From Paenibacillus aceti (GTDB taxonomy: Bacteria; Bacillota; Bacilli; Paenibacillales; Paenibacillaceae), in the NCBI RefSeq assembly GCF_003614185.1, contig NZ_KZ987724.1:1170159-1234158 (forward strand): a DNA stretch of 64,000 nucleotides, read 5' to 3'. The position numbers and the translations under genes were made by a program. The notes beneath the pieces are model-generated. The model searched no databases and was not told the origin of the DNA. It saw only the letters and a list, made by a program, of their open reading frames with translations. Below are positions 24,442-33,228 of this stretch, piece after piece. Within the stretch, counting starts at the first letter, position 1, and every line of letters starts with the position of its first letter.

Positions 24442-26226
24442 ATGAGTCAGCAAAGTATTAATAAAGTACGGGGCGGCAGCTTCGTAATTGAGGACGGAGA
24501 TTTCCACAGTGTCGTTACGCCGGAGGATTTCACGGAAGAGCAGCGTATGATTGCGGATATGACGAAGCAGTTCGTACAGGGGGAGATCGCTCCGCATGAT
24601 GAAGAGCTGGAGAATCTGGACTATGATCTGACGGTCAAATTGCTCCGTGAAGCCGGTGAGCTAGGCCTGCTGGGTGCGGATGTGCCGGAGAAATACGGCG
24701 GCATGGGACTGGATAAGGTCAGCACTACGCTGATCAATGAGAAGCTGACTAAGGCCTCCTCCTTTGCCCTGTCCTTCGGGGCGCATGTCGGGATCGGGAC
24801 GCTACCGATCGTCTATTTCGGAACTGAGGAACAGAAGCAGAAGTATCTGCCAGGCTTGGCTAGCGGGGAGAAGATTGCTGCTTACTGTCTGACGGAGCCT
24901 TCCTCCGGCTCGGATGCGCAGGGCGCCAAGGCGACGGCCCAATTGTCCGAGGATGGAACTCATTATATATTAAATGGTACGAAGCAGTTCATTACCAATG
25001 CCGGGTTCGCGGATGTTTTCATTGTCTATGCCAAGGTAGATGGGACACAGTTCAGCACTTTTATTGTGGAGCGCTCCATGGAGGGAGTCAGCATCGGTCC
25101 TGAGGAGAAGAAGATGGGGATCAAGGCTTCATCCACCTGCCCACTTATTCTTGAAGATGTCAAGGTGCCGGTCGAGAATCTGCTTTGGGAGGTAGGCAAA
25201 GGGCATCTGATCGCCTTTAATATTCTGAACATCGGTCGTTTCAAGCTGGCGGCTGGGTGTGTCGGAGCGTCCAAGGATGCGATTGAGCTTTCGGCTCAAT
25301 ATGCGAACGAGAGAACCCAATTCGGTGTAAAAATATCCTCCTTCCCGCTGATCGGCAAGAAGCTGGCCGACATGAATATTCGCACTTATGTGCTGGAGAG
25401 CATGGTTTATCGGACGGCCGGATTATTCGATACCGGGGTTGCGGAGGCAGATCCTGGCGCTACGGATGTCGGTTACCACTCCGCCAAGGCGATCGCCGAG
25501 TATCAACTGGAATGCTCGATTAACAAGGTATTCGGCTCGGAGACGCTGGATTTCGTTGCCGATGAAGGGGTGCAGATCCACGGTGGATACGGCTATACCA
25601 AGGAGTACCGGGTCGAGCGGATCTATCGCGATTCACGGATCAACCGTATCTTCGAAGGTACGAATGAGATTAATCGGCTGCTGATTCCTGGTACGCTGAT
25701 GAAGCGGGCGCTCAAGGGAGAATTGCCTCTGCTGCCGAAGGCGATGGCGCTGCAGGCAGAAATGATGGAGCGGGTCAGTCCTCCAGAGGGCGATGGCGTT
25801 CTGGAACAGGAGGCCCATCTGCTGAAGATGGCTAAGAAGATCTTCCTGCTCGTGGGAGCCGGCGCCGTGCAAACTTATCAGGCCAAGCTGGAGCAGGAGC
25901 AAGAGATATTGGGTAATCTTGCCGATATCATGATCTCGATATTCGGGATGGAGAGCGCGCTGCTCAGGACGCAGAAGAAGATCAGTCAGAGTTCTGAAGA
26001 GAAGGCGAAGCTGGCTATTCTGATGACCACAGCTTATATTAATGAGGAATTTGGTCGTATTGAGGGATGGGCGAGAGAGGTGCTAACGGCGATGGCTTCC
26101 GGCGATATGCTGCGGACACAGCTCTCCGTCTTGAAGAAATGGGCCAAGAGGTCTCCGCTCAATTTGATCGCTATAAAGCGGGAGATCGCCGCTCAAGTTA
26201 TCCAGGCGGAGAATTACGTCTCATAA
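24442..26226 (+). CDS. fadE: Acyl-CoA dehydrogenase
   Basis: This FAD enzyme introduces the trans-2 double bond in acyl-CoA and passes electrons to ETF. The 594-residue protein has the standard core: AAYCLTEPSSGSDAQGAKA and FITNAGFADVFIVYAKVDG in the flavin and substrate domain. VQIHGGYGYTKEYRVERIYR and INRIFEGTNEINRLLIPG follow, the latter with the catalytic-base Glu. About 190 extra C-terminal residues are typical of the long FadE of Bacillales. AAGGAGGAG precedes the ATG. Confidence 0.95.
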   Translation: MSQQSINKVRGGSFVIEDGDFHSVVTPEDFTEEQRMIADMTKQFVQGEIAPHDEELENLDYDLTVKLLREAGELGLLGADVPEKYGGMGLDKVSTTLINEKLTKASSFALSFGAHVGIGTLPIVYFGTEEQKQKYLPGLASGEKIAAYCLTEPSSGSDAQGAKATAQLSEDGTHYILNGTKQFITNAGFADVFIVYAKVDGTQFSTFIVERSMEGVSIGPEEKKMGIKASSTCPLILEDVKVPVENLLWEVGKGHLIAFNILNIGRFKLAAGCVGASKDAIELSAQYANERTQFGVKISSFPLIGKKLADMNIRTYVLESMVYRTAGLFDTGVAEADPGATDVGYHSAKAIAEYQLECSINKVFGSETLDFVADEGVQIHGGYGYTKEYRVERIYRDSRINRIFEGTNEINRLLIPGTLMKRALKGELPLLPKAMALQAEMMERVSPPEGDGVLEQEAHLLKMAKKIFLLVGAGAVQTYQAKLEQEQEILGNLADIMISIFGMESALLRTQKKISQSSEEKAKLAILMTTAYINEEFGRIEGWAREVLTAMASGDMLRTQLSVLKKWAKRSPLNLIAIKREIAAQVIQAENYVS

Positions 26227-26253
26227 AGACCATTTGAAATGGAGGTGGAAGGG

Positions 26254-27939
26254 ATGGGTGCAAAACCTTGGCTGCAACATTATCCCGCCGAAGTACCACC
26301 GACCTATGATTATCCGCAGCAGCATTTGGCACAATTTCTAGTGGATTCAGCGCAACGATTTCCCGAGCAGACGGCCCTTGATTTCATGGGAGCGAAGACA
26401 TCCTACCGGACTTTATTGGATAAAACCTATCGCTTCGCGAATGCACTGCGTAATCTTGGAGTACAGCAGGGGGATCGTGTAGCAATTATGCTGCCGAACT
26501 GTCCACAGGCGGTGATCGCCTATTATGGCGTGATGTTGATCGGCGGAGTGGTCGTCATGACCAATCCGCTGTACATGCCGCGAGAGGTGGAATACCAGTT
26601 GAGGGATTCGGGAGCGCGGGTTATCGTAACGCTGGATCTTCTCGTGGATCGGGTTAATAAGGCGATGGAGCAGCACCCGCTCGATTATACAATCGTGGCG
26701 AGAGTGCAGGATGAGCTTTCTTTTCCAAAAAATATGCTGTACCCGTTAAAAGCCAAAAAGGACGGAACAGCGGTGAAAGTGAACTACAATGAGCGCATCA
26801 TCTCCTTTAAGGAGATGATCAAAAAATTTCAACCCGTTCCTTACATGGCACCTATCGATACGGAGAATGAGCTGGCCCTTATTCAGTATACCGGGGGGAC
26901 GACGGGCTTCGCCAAAGGGGTTATGCTCACACATCGAAATCTGATCGCGAACACGGTCCAGACTCATCTATGGTTCTATCGCTATCGGGTTGGCAAAGAG
27001 AGATATTTGGCAGCGCTTCCTTTTTTTCATGTGTTCGGAATGACGGTGCTGCTGAATCAGGCCATCTCTCTCGGGGGGACATTGATTCTGCTGCCGCGAT
27101 TCGAGATCAATCAGGTATTGAAGACGATTGACCGTGAGCGGCCCACGGTGTTCCCAGGCGCGCCGACGATGTATGTGGCGATTATCAATCATCCGGAGGT
27201 CGGGAAGTACGATCTGTCTTCCATTCAGGTCTGCATTAGCGGTGCGGCGCCGCTGCCGCTGGAGGTACAGAACCGGTTCGAGGAACTGTCCGGCGGGAAG
27301 CTGATCGAAGGGTATGGTCTTACAGAGGCTTCGCCGGTGACGCACGCCAACAATATTTGGGAGAAACGGAAGAATGGCTCGATCGGTATTCCGTTCCCGG
27401 ACACCGAGGCGATGATCGTCCAGCCGGATACGCTGGAGGAGGTGCCGCTCGGCGAGGTCGGGGAACTGGCGGTGAAAGGCCCGCAGGTGATGAAGGGGTA
27501 TTGGAACCGGCCGGAGGAGACTTTTAAATGTCTGCATAACGGCTGGCTGCTCACTGGTGACCTGGGCAAGATGGATGAGGACGGGTTCTTCTATATTCTG
27601 GATCGACGCAAGGATATTATTATCGCTGGTGGTTACAATATTTATCCGCGTGAGGTAGAAGAGGTATTATTCGAGTTCCCGGGTGTAGAGGAAGCGATTG
27701 TCGCCGGAATCTTTGATCCTTACCGGGGGGAGACGGTTAAAGCATTCATCGTAGCGCAGAGCGGAGTGAAGCTGAATGAGGCGGAATTGAAAAAGTTCTG
27801 CAAAGAGAGGCTGGCAGCTTACAAGGTTCCTAAGGTATATGAGTTCCGGGATAGTCTGCCGAAGACGATGGCGGGCAAGGTACTGCGCCGCAGACTGATT
27901 GAGGAGGAGCAGGCTAAGTCAGATAAGGAACAGAAGTGA
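26254..27939 (+). CDS. lcfA: Long-chain acyl-CoA synthetase
   Basis: LcfA activates fatty acids to acyl-CoA through an acyl-adenylate. The 561-residue protein has the ANL-superfamily motifs: YTGGTTGFAKGVMLTHRNL (P-loop, about 215-235), GYGLTEASPVTHAN, the GWLLTGDLGKMDEDGF hinge region, and C-terminal PKTMAGKVLRRRL with the catalytic Lys. The ATG at 26254 has GGAGGT seven bases upstream, which makes it the same size as Bacillus LcfA. In Bacillus lcfA leads the fadR operon; here it ends the fadF-fadE unit. Confidence 0.94.
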   Translation: MGAKPWLQHYPAEVPPTYDYPQQHLAQFLVDSAQRFPEQTALDFMGAKTSYRTLLDKTYRFANALRNLGVQQGDRVAIMLPNCPQAVIAYYGVMLIGGVVVMTNPLYMPREVEYQLRDSGARVIVTLDLLVDRVNKAMEQHPLDYTIVARVQDELSFPKNMLYPLKAKKDGTAVKVNYNERIISFKEMIKKFQPVPYMAPIDTENELALIQYTGGTTGFAKGVMLTHRNLIANTVQTHLWFYRYRVGKERYLAALPFFHVFGMTVLLNQAISLGGTLILLPRFEINQVLKTIDRERPTVFPGAPTMYVAIINHPEVGKYDLSSIQVCISGAAPLPLEVQNRFEELSGGKLIEGYGLTEASPVTHANNIWEKRKNGSIGIPFPDTEAMIVQPDTLEEVPLGEVGELAVKGPQVMKGYWNRPEETFKCLHNGWLLTGDLGKMDEDGFFYILDRRKDIIIAGGYNIYPREVEEVLFEFPGVEEAIVAGIFDPYRGETVKAFIVAQSGVKLNEAELKKFCKERLAAYKVPKVYEFRDSLPKTMAGKVLRRRLIEEEQAKSDKEQK

Positions 27940-28173
27940 TCGATCCGTAGGATGATCTGAAATGGTAACGCATGATGCTGCTTGTCGCAGTAGGTCGAGT
28001 TTACATGTTTATATGGGGGAGTCAGGGAATAGGGGAGTTATAGGTAAGTATTTTTGGAAAGTAGCCATGGACTTATTAGATTTCGTAAAAGGTTGAACGG
28101 CTGAGCTGTTCTGTTGGCGAATTGAGCTGTTGAGTGCAGCTTAAAGCAGTTCTAAGGGGAAGGAGGGGGCGGG

Positions 28174-28590
28174 GTGGAAGCAGATGAACACCATAAGGAG
28201 ACCCATATGCAGGAATGGGATCGTCTCTCCAAGGGAACCTTCTGGGATTATCTCGGCTCTCAGGTGGAGACGGTAGATGAGCGTCATGTCGTTGTCACGC
28301 TGGAAGTTAAGCCGCATCATCATAATTTGATCGGGATCGTCCATGGTGGGGTTCATGCCACGCTGCTAGACTCGGCTATGGGGCTTCTGGCGATGGTAAA
28401 CCGGCCGGGTTGCAAGGTTGTGACGACGAATTTGAACATGAATTATGTGGCCAAATCGAGTACCGGCCGTATGATTGTCAGCGCCGAGCTGATCCATTCG
28501 AGCCGCACTATGATCACAGCCCATGCCTTTGCCAGAATGGACAATGGTGATCTATGCGCCTTCGGAACCGGCACGTTCCGGGTAAGTTGA
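28174..28590 (+). CDS. PaaI-family hotdog thioesterase
   Basis: The 138-residue hotdog-fold protein has the PaaI signature HHHNLIGIVHGGVHATLLDSA near residue 55, which contains the HGG substrate loop and the downstream acidic catalytic residue. It ends DLCAFGTGTFRVS. The start is GTG with AAGGAGGG upstream. A thioesterase at the end of the fad transcript could free CoA from dead-end acyl-CoA. The 234-bp gap after lcfA, in which I see nothing notable, means it may have its own promoter. Confidence 0.87.
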   Translation: MEADEHHKETHMQEWDRLSKGTFWDYLGSQVETVDERHVVVTLEVKPHHHNLIGIVHGGVHATLLDSAMGLLAMVNRPGCKVVTTNLNMNYVAKSSTGRMIVSAELIHSSRTMITAHAFARMDNGDLCAFGTGTFRVS

Positions 28591-28628
28591 AGGAGGCGCT
28601 TGCCGAGCGGCAGGAAGGTTGAACCGGG

Positions 28629-28719
28629 TGGTAACAGCATAGTGGAAGTAGCATTATGAAGTACGAACTGGCTGGAAATAGCATTGCATTATGAAATATG
28701 AACTGACTGGCAACAGCAT
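28629..28719. repeat. 35-bp tandem repeat, about 2.3 copies
   Basis: Two 34-bp copies at 28651-28684 and 28686-28719 begin GCATTATGAA and end AGCAT, with six mismatches. The tail of a third copy (GGTAACAGCAT) sits at 28629-28639. There is no coding frame or ribosome binding site. Confidence 0.6.
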
Positions 28720-28733
28720 AGCGGACTTAAGTA

Positions 28734-28773
28734 GGGGCAGTGCGGGAGAAGGGTTCCGGCGCTGCTCTTTATT
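28734..28773 (+). terminator. Terminator at the end of the fad/thioesterase unit
   Basis: GGGCAGTGC pairs with GCGCTGCTC around a 16-nt loop and is followed by TTTATTTT. Confidence 0.7.
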
Positions 28774-28873
28774 TTCGCTTGTTGAGAGTTCAAGAGTTGT
28801 ATAAACTGGTAGTAATTGCATGAGGAGATTTCCGCGACTTTCGGTTAGCTGCATAGCTTAGGTTTCTGCAAAG

Positions 28874-29052
28874 CCTGCATTTATGCAGGAATTTTGCCAA
28901 TTGGAGGCCTCGAAAGAGTAAATTCCTGCGATAATGCAGGTATTTTCTCTACATCGGCCCGATTTTGCGAGAATTGGAGGAAAAGCCTGCACATTTGCAG
29001 GAATTAGCTTAAGAACAGGTCGGTTGGAGCTGAAAACCTGCATATTTGCAGT
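28874..29052. repeat. Class-B palindromic quartet module (clearest example)
   Basis: Four 16-bp palindromes, CCTGCATTTATGCAGG (28874), CCTGCGATAATGCAGG (28925), CCTGCACATTTGCAGG (28986) and CCTGCATATTTGCAGT (29037), are spaced 51, 61 and 51 bp. The arms are 6 bp with 4-nt loops. The sequence between units is not conserved. The module fills the gap between the fad terminator and the phospholipase-like pseudogene. Confidence 0.88.
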
Positions 29053-29113
29053 TTTGAACCTTGCCTGGGAGTGTTTACGAGAGTCGTAAAACTTATTCCA
29101 AATGAGAGGAGAG

Positions 29114-29526
29114 ATGTTATTGCCTTGGCCTATGGTACATTTCGCGGTATCGGAGGAGCTGGCTGCTGGTCAAGCTTCCCCTAATTTGTTGCTAGGCAGT
29201 ATCGCCCCTGATGCTATTCATGTGAGAGGAAATATTACGAGGGCTGAGAAGGGTCGAACCCACCTTGTACAGAACGATATTCTGCCCGAGGCGGAACAAA
29301 TTTTTGAGAAGTGCACAGAATATTTGCGGAAATGTTCGGAGCCGGGAGGGAAGGATTTTATAGTAGGGTAGCATGGCTGCAGGATCAGAGGAACGAGCCT
29401 CAAATCACGCCTGGTTATTTTCAGATAGACGAGATAGAACGATTCGTTAAGGCAACGGCTGGGGAATGGAAGCGATGGTTCGGGGAGGAATACTTAAATG
29501 GAAGAACATATGAAAAACAAGTTTGA
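29114..29526 (+). pseudogene. Zinc-dependent phospholipase C-like gene, internally deleted and frameshifted
   Basis: The 5' part encodes LPWPMVHFAVSEELAAGQAS and LLLGSIAPDAIHVRGNITR, typical of the N-terminus of Paenibacillus zinc-dependent phospholipase-like hydrolases. It stops at 29371. A second frame, open to 29526, carries FYSRVAWLQDQRNEPQITPG and a C-terminal helix. The middle of the protein is missing, and the two halves join out of phase near 29345-29355. The GNAT gene at 29498 starts within its 3' end. Confidence 0.75.
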
Positions 29527-30016
29527 AAAGTACGTAACAATAAGACCCATAACGTTAGAGGATTATAGTGTTGTTGTCGATTGGAGCAGGGATAAGGCGT
29601 TTTGTTCCGCCAATGGGTGGGAGCAAAATAGAAGTAATGAGGAGATATATCGCTGGTGGAACCTTTGTGTCAGCGGTGAAATAGAAAATTTCATTCGAAT
29701 GGGAATAGAGTGTGATGGAAGACTTGTTGGTTATGCAGACTTGGCCAATATTCAAGATAACACGGCTGAATTGGGAATAGCAATTGGTGAGAGTGCCCTT
29801 TGGGGGCAAGGGATTGGGCGTGCTTCAGCGATGCGTATGATCGAGTTTGCTTCAGAAGAGCTAGGGCTAGAAATTATTGATGCTGAGGTCAATCAAGACA
29901 ATATCCGTTCCAGAAGGATGCTTGAAAAAATAGGATTCAAAGAAGTTAGTAGACTTGGCAGTGAGGAATACATGGGGGTACAGGGTCCCTTAATTCAGTA
30001 CCGATTCATTCAATGA
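29498..30016 (+). CDS. GNAT-family N-acetyltransferase (RimJ/RimL type)
   Basis: The 172-residue protein has the GNAT core: VTIRPITLEDYSVVVDWS at the N-terminus, VGYADLANIQDNTAELGIAI, ALWGQGIGRASAMRMIEFA (acetyl-CoA loop) and VNQDNIRSRRMLEKIGFKEV. GGGGAGG lies nine bases before the ATG. It is AT-rich and wedged between a phospholipase-like pseudogene and a second GNAT fragment, so the block looks like recently rearranged DNA. The substrate cannot be predicted. Confidence 0.85.
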   Translation: MEEHMKNKFEKYVTIRPITLEDYSVVVDWSRDKAFCSANGWEQNRSNEEIYRWWNLCVSGEIENFIRMGIECDGRLVGYADLANIQDNTAELGIAIGESALWGQGIGRASAMRMIEFASEELGLEIIDAEVNQDNIRSRRMLEKIGFKEVSRLGSEEYMGVQGPLIQYRFIQ

Positions 30017-30299
30017 TCTGAACGTTTTTCCAGAGTATAGGCGGAGAAAAGTTGCCAGTCAATTATTCGATGAATTCGAGCGGATCGTCAGCGAAACTTC
30101 CCGGTATATCGGGCTAGGTGTCGGGTTATATAAGGATTACGGAAATGCGCAGAGAATGTACATGTCTCGCGGATATGTGGCGGACGGCAACGGTATGACC
30201 TATAAGAATGTCCCTGTCATCCCAGGCAAGTCTGTCGTCGTTGATGATGAACTAATAATTTATCTAGTTAAAGATTTATGGGATGAAGCAAGAGGATAG
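30015..30299 (+). pseudogene. C-terminal fragment of a second GNAT acetyltransferase
   Basis: A frame overlapping the GNAT stop encodes 94 residues: DLNVFPEYRRRKVASQLFDE, IGLGVGLYKDYGNAQRMYMS, then RGYVADGNGM and IIYLVKDLWDEARG. This is the acetyl-CoA-binding half of a GNAT protein, with no N-terminal half and no ribosome binding site. It is unlike the intact gene upstream, so it is a truncated relic, not a duplication of it. Confidence 0.75.
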
Positions 30300-30331
30300 A
30301 GGACGGGTGAGCCTTGCGAAAGGATGGGATC

Positions 30332-30844
30332 ATGAAGAAGATACTTGCTATTTTAGGTATAATGATCGTTGTTCTTGGGATAGTTGGCCTTCCATATCGT
30401 TATTATCATTCTCTTACTCCTTCAATGACAGCGGATGATATTCAAATGATGGGAGGCATCAAGCCTTATGACGAAGATCATTTACTGGTAGAGCTTGAGG
30501 TAAATAGACTTCATGATGAACCAGCCCATCATTTTATTTACCCGATTGCGAAGGGATTAGGGAATATTAGTTTCATACATGAAGATGGTCTGTATGCCCC
30601 CAATTCTGTAGGTACTGATTATGTAGCCGAAGAGATCTTAATAAATCAGATGGACAGAGAGCGGAGTATCGATAGTATTGGGTTTGCAATCCCTGATCAG
30701 CAGGGAAAGTATAAGCTCAAATTTACAATGCAGATAATAGGTGACTCATCCAGAATGAAAGATCTTGCTCTATACTATATACATATGGAAAAGAAACTGG
30801 GCAAGGATCTGAGCTGGGTGAAGAAAATTACGCTACAACGTTGA
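30332..30844 (+). CDS. Membrane-anchored or secreted protein of unknown function
   Basis: The 170-residue protein starts MKKILAILGIMIVVLGIVGL, a single N-terminal membrane anchor or uncleaved signal. About 145 extracellular residues rich in Asp and Glu follow. No cysteine lipobox and no family motif is recognised. The ATG at 30332 follows GAAAGGATGGG; an ATG six codons upstream is not ruled out. It is followed directly by a shared terminator. Confidence 0.65.
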   Translation: MKKILAILGIMIVVLGIVGLPYRYYHSLTPSMTADDIQMMGGIKPYDEDHLLVELEVNRLHDEPAHHFIYPIAKGLGNISFIHEDGLYAPNSVGTDYVAEEILINQMDRERSIDSIGFAIPDQQGKYKLKFTMQIIGDSSRMKDLALYYIHMEKKLGKDLSWVKKITLQR

Positions 30845-30863
30845 ATGCATGACACCATAAAAA

Positions 30864-30889
30864 AGCCCCGGACCATAAAGTCCAGGGCT
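30864..30889. terminator. Bidirectional terminator between convergent genes
   Basis: AGCCCCGGAC (30864-30873) and GTCCAGGGCT (30880-30889) pair with one mismatch. On the minus strand TTTTTT follows, serving the methyltransferase gene. Confidence 0.8.
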
Positions 30890-30896
30890 ATACTAA

Positions 30897-31655
30897 CTAT
30901 CTCCGTACAGCTTCAAACGTAAATGTCTGATTGCTGCTCGTTGGCTTTTGACCGTATACATAATCGGTAGAGCATACGATATTACTGAATCCAAGGTCTG
31001 CTAGGATTAGCTTGAATTCTTCGATGCCGAACCAGCGCAGTGCAAATCGCTGCAGCTCGGATTGGGCGAGCTTCCCTTCACGCCACTTCTCATATTTCAG
31101 ATAGGAGACCGTGTAATTGTGAAGCAAATTAACTTCGACCAATTTGTCTTCTATCGTGATTACTTCGCCGGAAGGTAGCGCGTAGGTTGAGGTAGTGACT
31201 TTTCCGGGTTCCATCGTCTCGGGCAGGATTAGATCGATCAGAATCCGTCCCCCGGGAACAAGATGATCATGGAAGCATTGCAGAGCCTTGATCGAATCTT
31301 GACGATTCTCCACCAGACAGAAGGAGCCGGTTGGGATAATGATAGCTTCATACTTGTGAGGGAGTGTGAAATTTTGCAGTTCTCCTTCATACAATGCCGG
31401 GCTTAAGCCCCGTTCCTCACAACGCTTGCGGCAGGAAGCCAGCATTTCAGGAGAATAGTCGAGCCCATCCACAAGCAATCCTGCTTGTAATAGCGGGATT
31501 AGCATGCGGCCAGAGCCTACGGCTGCTTCCAGAATCCGGCCTTGGCAAGACTTAAGTCGTTCGAGATAGTATTCGATATCTCCGCCAATCGAGTAGCCTA
31601 CAGGCTTGGTAAGATCATACACTTCCGTACATAAGTCACTATAATAACTGAACAT
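30897..31655 (-). CDS. Class I SAM-dependent methyltransferase
   Basis: The 252-residue protein has a class I methyltransferase fold: motif I ILEAAVGSGRMLIPLLQAG near residue 45, motif II VDGLDYSPEMLASC, and the motif IV region AIIIPTGSFCLVENRQDSI. VPGGRILIDLILP follows the usual post-III pattern. A beta insertion between strands (about 155-200) probably binds substrate. AAGGAGGAGAAAAAG-like sequence precedes the ATG. The substrate is not predictable, and it is not linked to neighbours on its strand. Confidence 0.85.
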   Translation of the reverse strand: MFSYYSDLCTEVYDLTKPVGYSIGGDIEYYLERLKSCQGRILEAAVGSGRMLIPLLQAGLLVDGLDYSPEMLASCRKRCEERGLSPALYEGELQNFTLPHKYEAIIIPTGSFCLVENRQDSIKALQCFHDHLVPGGRILIDLILPETMEPGKVTTSTYALPSGEVITIEDKLVEVNLLHNYTVSYLKYEKWREGKLAQSELQRFALRWFGIEEFKLILADLGFSNIVCSTDYVYGQKPTSSNQTFTFEAVRR

Positions 31656-31860
31656 TTCTTTTTCTCCTCCGTTTTATAAGACGGAAGGAATGATAATATA
31701 GGGTGAACCGATATTAAGCCTTCCGTCCCTCGAATTTTGGGGTGAGTTGGAAAGAGCTGACTGTCAACTAAATCGCCTACTTTCATTAAAATTAACCTAA
31801 ATGTTACCATAGGATAGATCCATAAGCAATTACCCTCTATCATAAAAGGAGTCCAAAATC

Positions 31861-32415
31861 ATGAAAATCATACTCATTGGGGCAAGTGGTTCTGGTAAGT
31901 CAACATTCGCGTACGAGCTTGGAGAGATCATGGACCTGCCGGTCTATCATTTGGATTATTATTTTTGGAAGCCGGGTTGGCAGGAGACTCCGCGAGAAGA
32001 GTGGGCTGAGTTCAATAGAAATCTGGTAAAAGAAAATCGCTGGATCATCGACGGGTACTACGGTAGAACGTTAGATATTCGATTGGAAGCGGCGGATGTC
32101 ATCTTCTTCATGGATCTCTCGCCATGGATTACAACGTATAGAGTGATTAAGAGACGGATTCAGTATCATGGCAAAACTAGACGGGATTTGAATGAGGGCT
32201 GTCCGGAGTCTATCGATTGGGCTTTTATTAAATACGGTTGGAATTTCAGAAGAGATAAAAAGCCAAGAATAATGGAGAAGATGAAGAAGCATAGTGTGAA
32301 TAAAAAAGTCATAATCATTAAACAGCCCAAGCAGGCTCGGCTCATATTAGATCAATTGAAAGAAAGAGGGCTAGCTTATTTGGATGAGATCGATGGTTAT
32401 GAGTTCGGTCTTTAA
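31861..32415 (+). CDS. P-loop kinase-like protein (FlaR/topology-modulation family)
   Basis: The 184-residue adenylate-kinase-like protein has Walker A IGASGSGKSTFA at 6-17. VYHLDYYFWKPGWQETPREEW, NRWIIDGYYGRTLDIRL and DVIFFMDLSPW are the hallmarks of the group annotated as DNA topology modulation protein FlaR. A lid region with RRIQYHGKTRRD follows. Despite the name, it is probably a small-molecule kinase. AAGGAG precedes the ATG. Confidence 0.8.
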   Translation: MKIILIGASGSGKSTFAYELGEIMDLPVYHLDYYFWKPGWQETPREEWAEFNRNLVKENRWIIDGYYGRTLDIRLEAADVIFFMDLSPWITTYRVIKRRIQYHGKTRRDLNEGCPESIDWAFIKYGWNFRRDKKPRIMEKMKKHSVNKKVIIIKQPKQARLILDQLKERGLAYLDEIDGYEFGL

Positions 32416-32463
32416 CGGGATGGTCGCTAAGTGTTTACTAATTCAAAATGGAGGATGAAGAAT

Positions 32464-32748
32464 ATGAAGGCAAAATATTTCATACTAGTCGCAATGCTGC
32501 TTGCTCTAATGTCGATGTTAACAGGCTGTGTACCAGGAGACGGAACGTATACTGCGCAAAATCAGGCCGGTTTCTTCTGGGGGATCTGGCATGGCTGGAT
32601 TGCGCCGATCTCTCTAATTATCGGTGTATTTAACCATGACATCAGAATATATGAGGTGAATAATTCAGGCTGGTGGTACGATCTTGGCTATTACCTGGCT
32701 GTAATCAGCGGTTTTGGTGGGATTTCACTATTTCGCAAGAAGAAGTGA
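32464..32748 (+). CDS. Small lipoprotein/membrane protein
   Basis: The 94-residue protein has a signal with lipobox LMSMLTGC (Cys near residue 21). GFFWGIWHGWIAPISLIIGVF and a second hydrophobic stretch ending in GGISLFRKKK follow. It is similar in style to small Bacillales membrane proteins with a WHGW-type loop and has no known function. GGAGG lies nine bases upstream of the ATG at 32464; a longer frame starts at 32431 but lacks this site. Confidence 0.75.
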   Translation: MKAKYFILVAMLLALMSMLTGCVPGDGTYTAQNQAGFFWGIWHGWIAPISLIIGVFNHDIRIYEVNNSGWWYDLGYYLAVISGFGGISLFRKKK

Positions 32749-32784
32749 ATAGATTACATGCCCTAATAGAAGGCTAATGAACTC

Positions 32785-32856
32785 TAACGAAACGTGGTAA
32801 CGCTATTTGCGCCAAAAGGGGTTGCTGGAAATTGTAACGAAACAGGTGCTGCTTTT
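32785..32856. repeat. Half class-A module (two forward units)
   Basis: Class-A units start at 32785 (TAACGAAACGTGGTAACGCT) and 32835 (TAACGAAACAGGTGCTGC), exactly 50 bp apart. No reverse units follow. The promoter at 32870 begins right after the second unit, as if the right half was replaced. Confidence 0.75.
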
Positions 32857-32869
32857 CGCAATTTAATGA

Positions 32870-32898
32870 TTGACAGCAGCTGGGTTATATAGTAAAAT
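32870..32898 (+). promoter_or_regulatory. Strong sigma-A promoter for the bpsA leader RNA
   Basis: TTGACA (32870-32875) and TAAAAT (32893-32898) are separated by 17 bp. Transcription would start near 32905. Confidence 0.8.
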
Positions 32899-33128
32899 GC
32901 GTATTGTATTATATCAAGGTAATTTTTACTAAAGGGGAGTTTTTGATGTCGGGGTTCGTTCTTAACTAAATCAAATTCCATACTTGAGGTTTTTCAACAG
33001 TCCGTACAGACCGTTCGCTTGAAATAGCGAGGTTTATTTTGTTGTGGGATTTTGAAGGGCTTCGGAATTAGTTAAGAACAGCGGATACATCATGGCCATA
33101 TGGCTGCTTATTTATGTACATCCATCAC

Positions 33129-33159
33129 ATCCGTGCTGTTTTTCAGCGCGGATTTTTTA
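33129..33159 (+). terminator. First terminator in the bpsA leader
   Basis: ATCCGTGCTG (33129-33138) and CAGCGCGGAT (33144-33153) pair with one G-T, followed by TTTTTT. Confidence 0.85.
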
Positions 33160-33228
33160 ATTTAACTTCGGCCGAGGTGTTTGGTTGGAGGTGGGTGGTG
33201 TGTATGTAGGCAGCTCTAGCTCGATCAG

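Noticed and set aside
28874-29052. CRISPR array
   Set aside because: Regularly spaced short palindromes look CRISPR-like. But the repeats are only 16 bp, spacing alternates 51/61/51, the copies vary inside the palindrome, and no cas gene is in the window.
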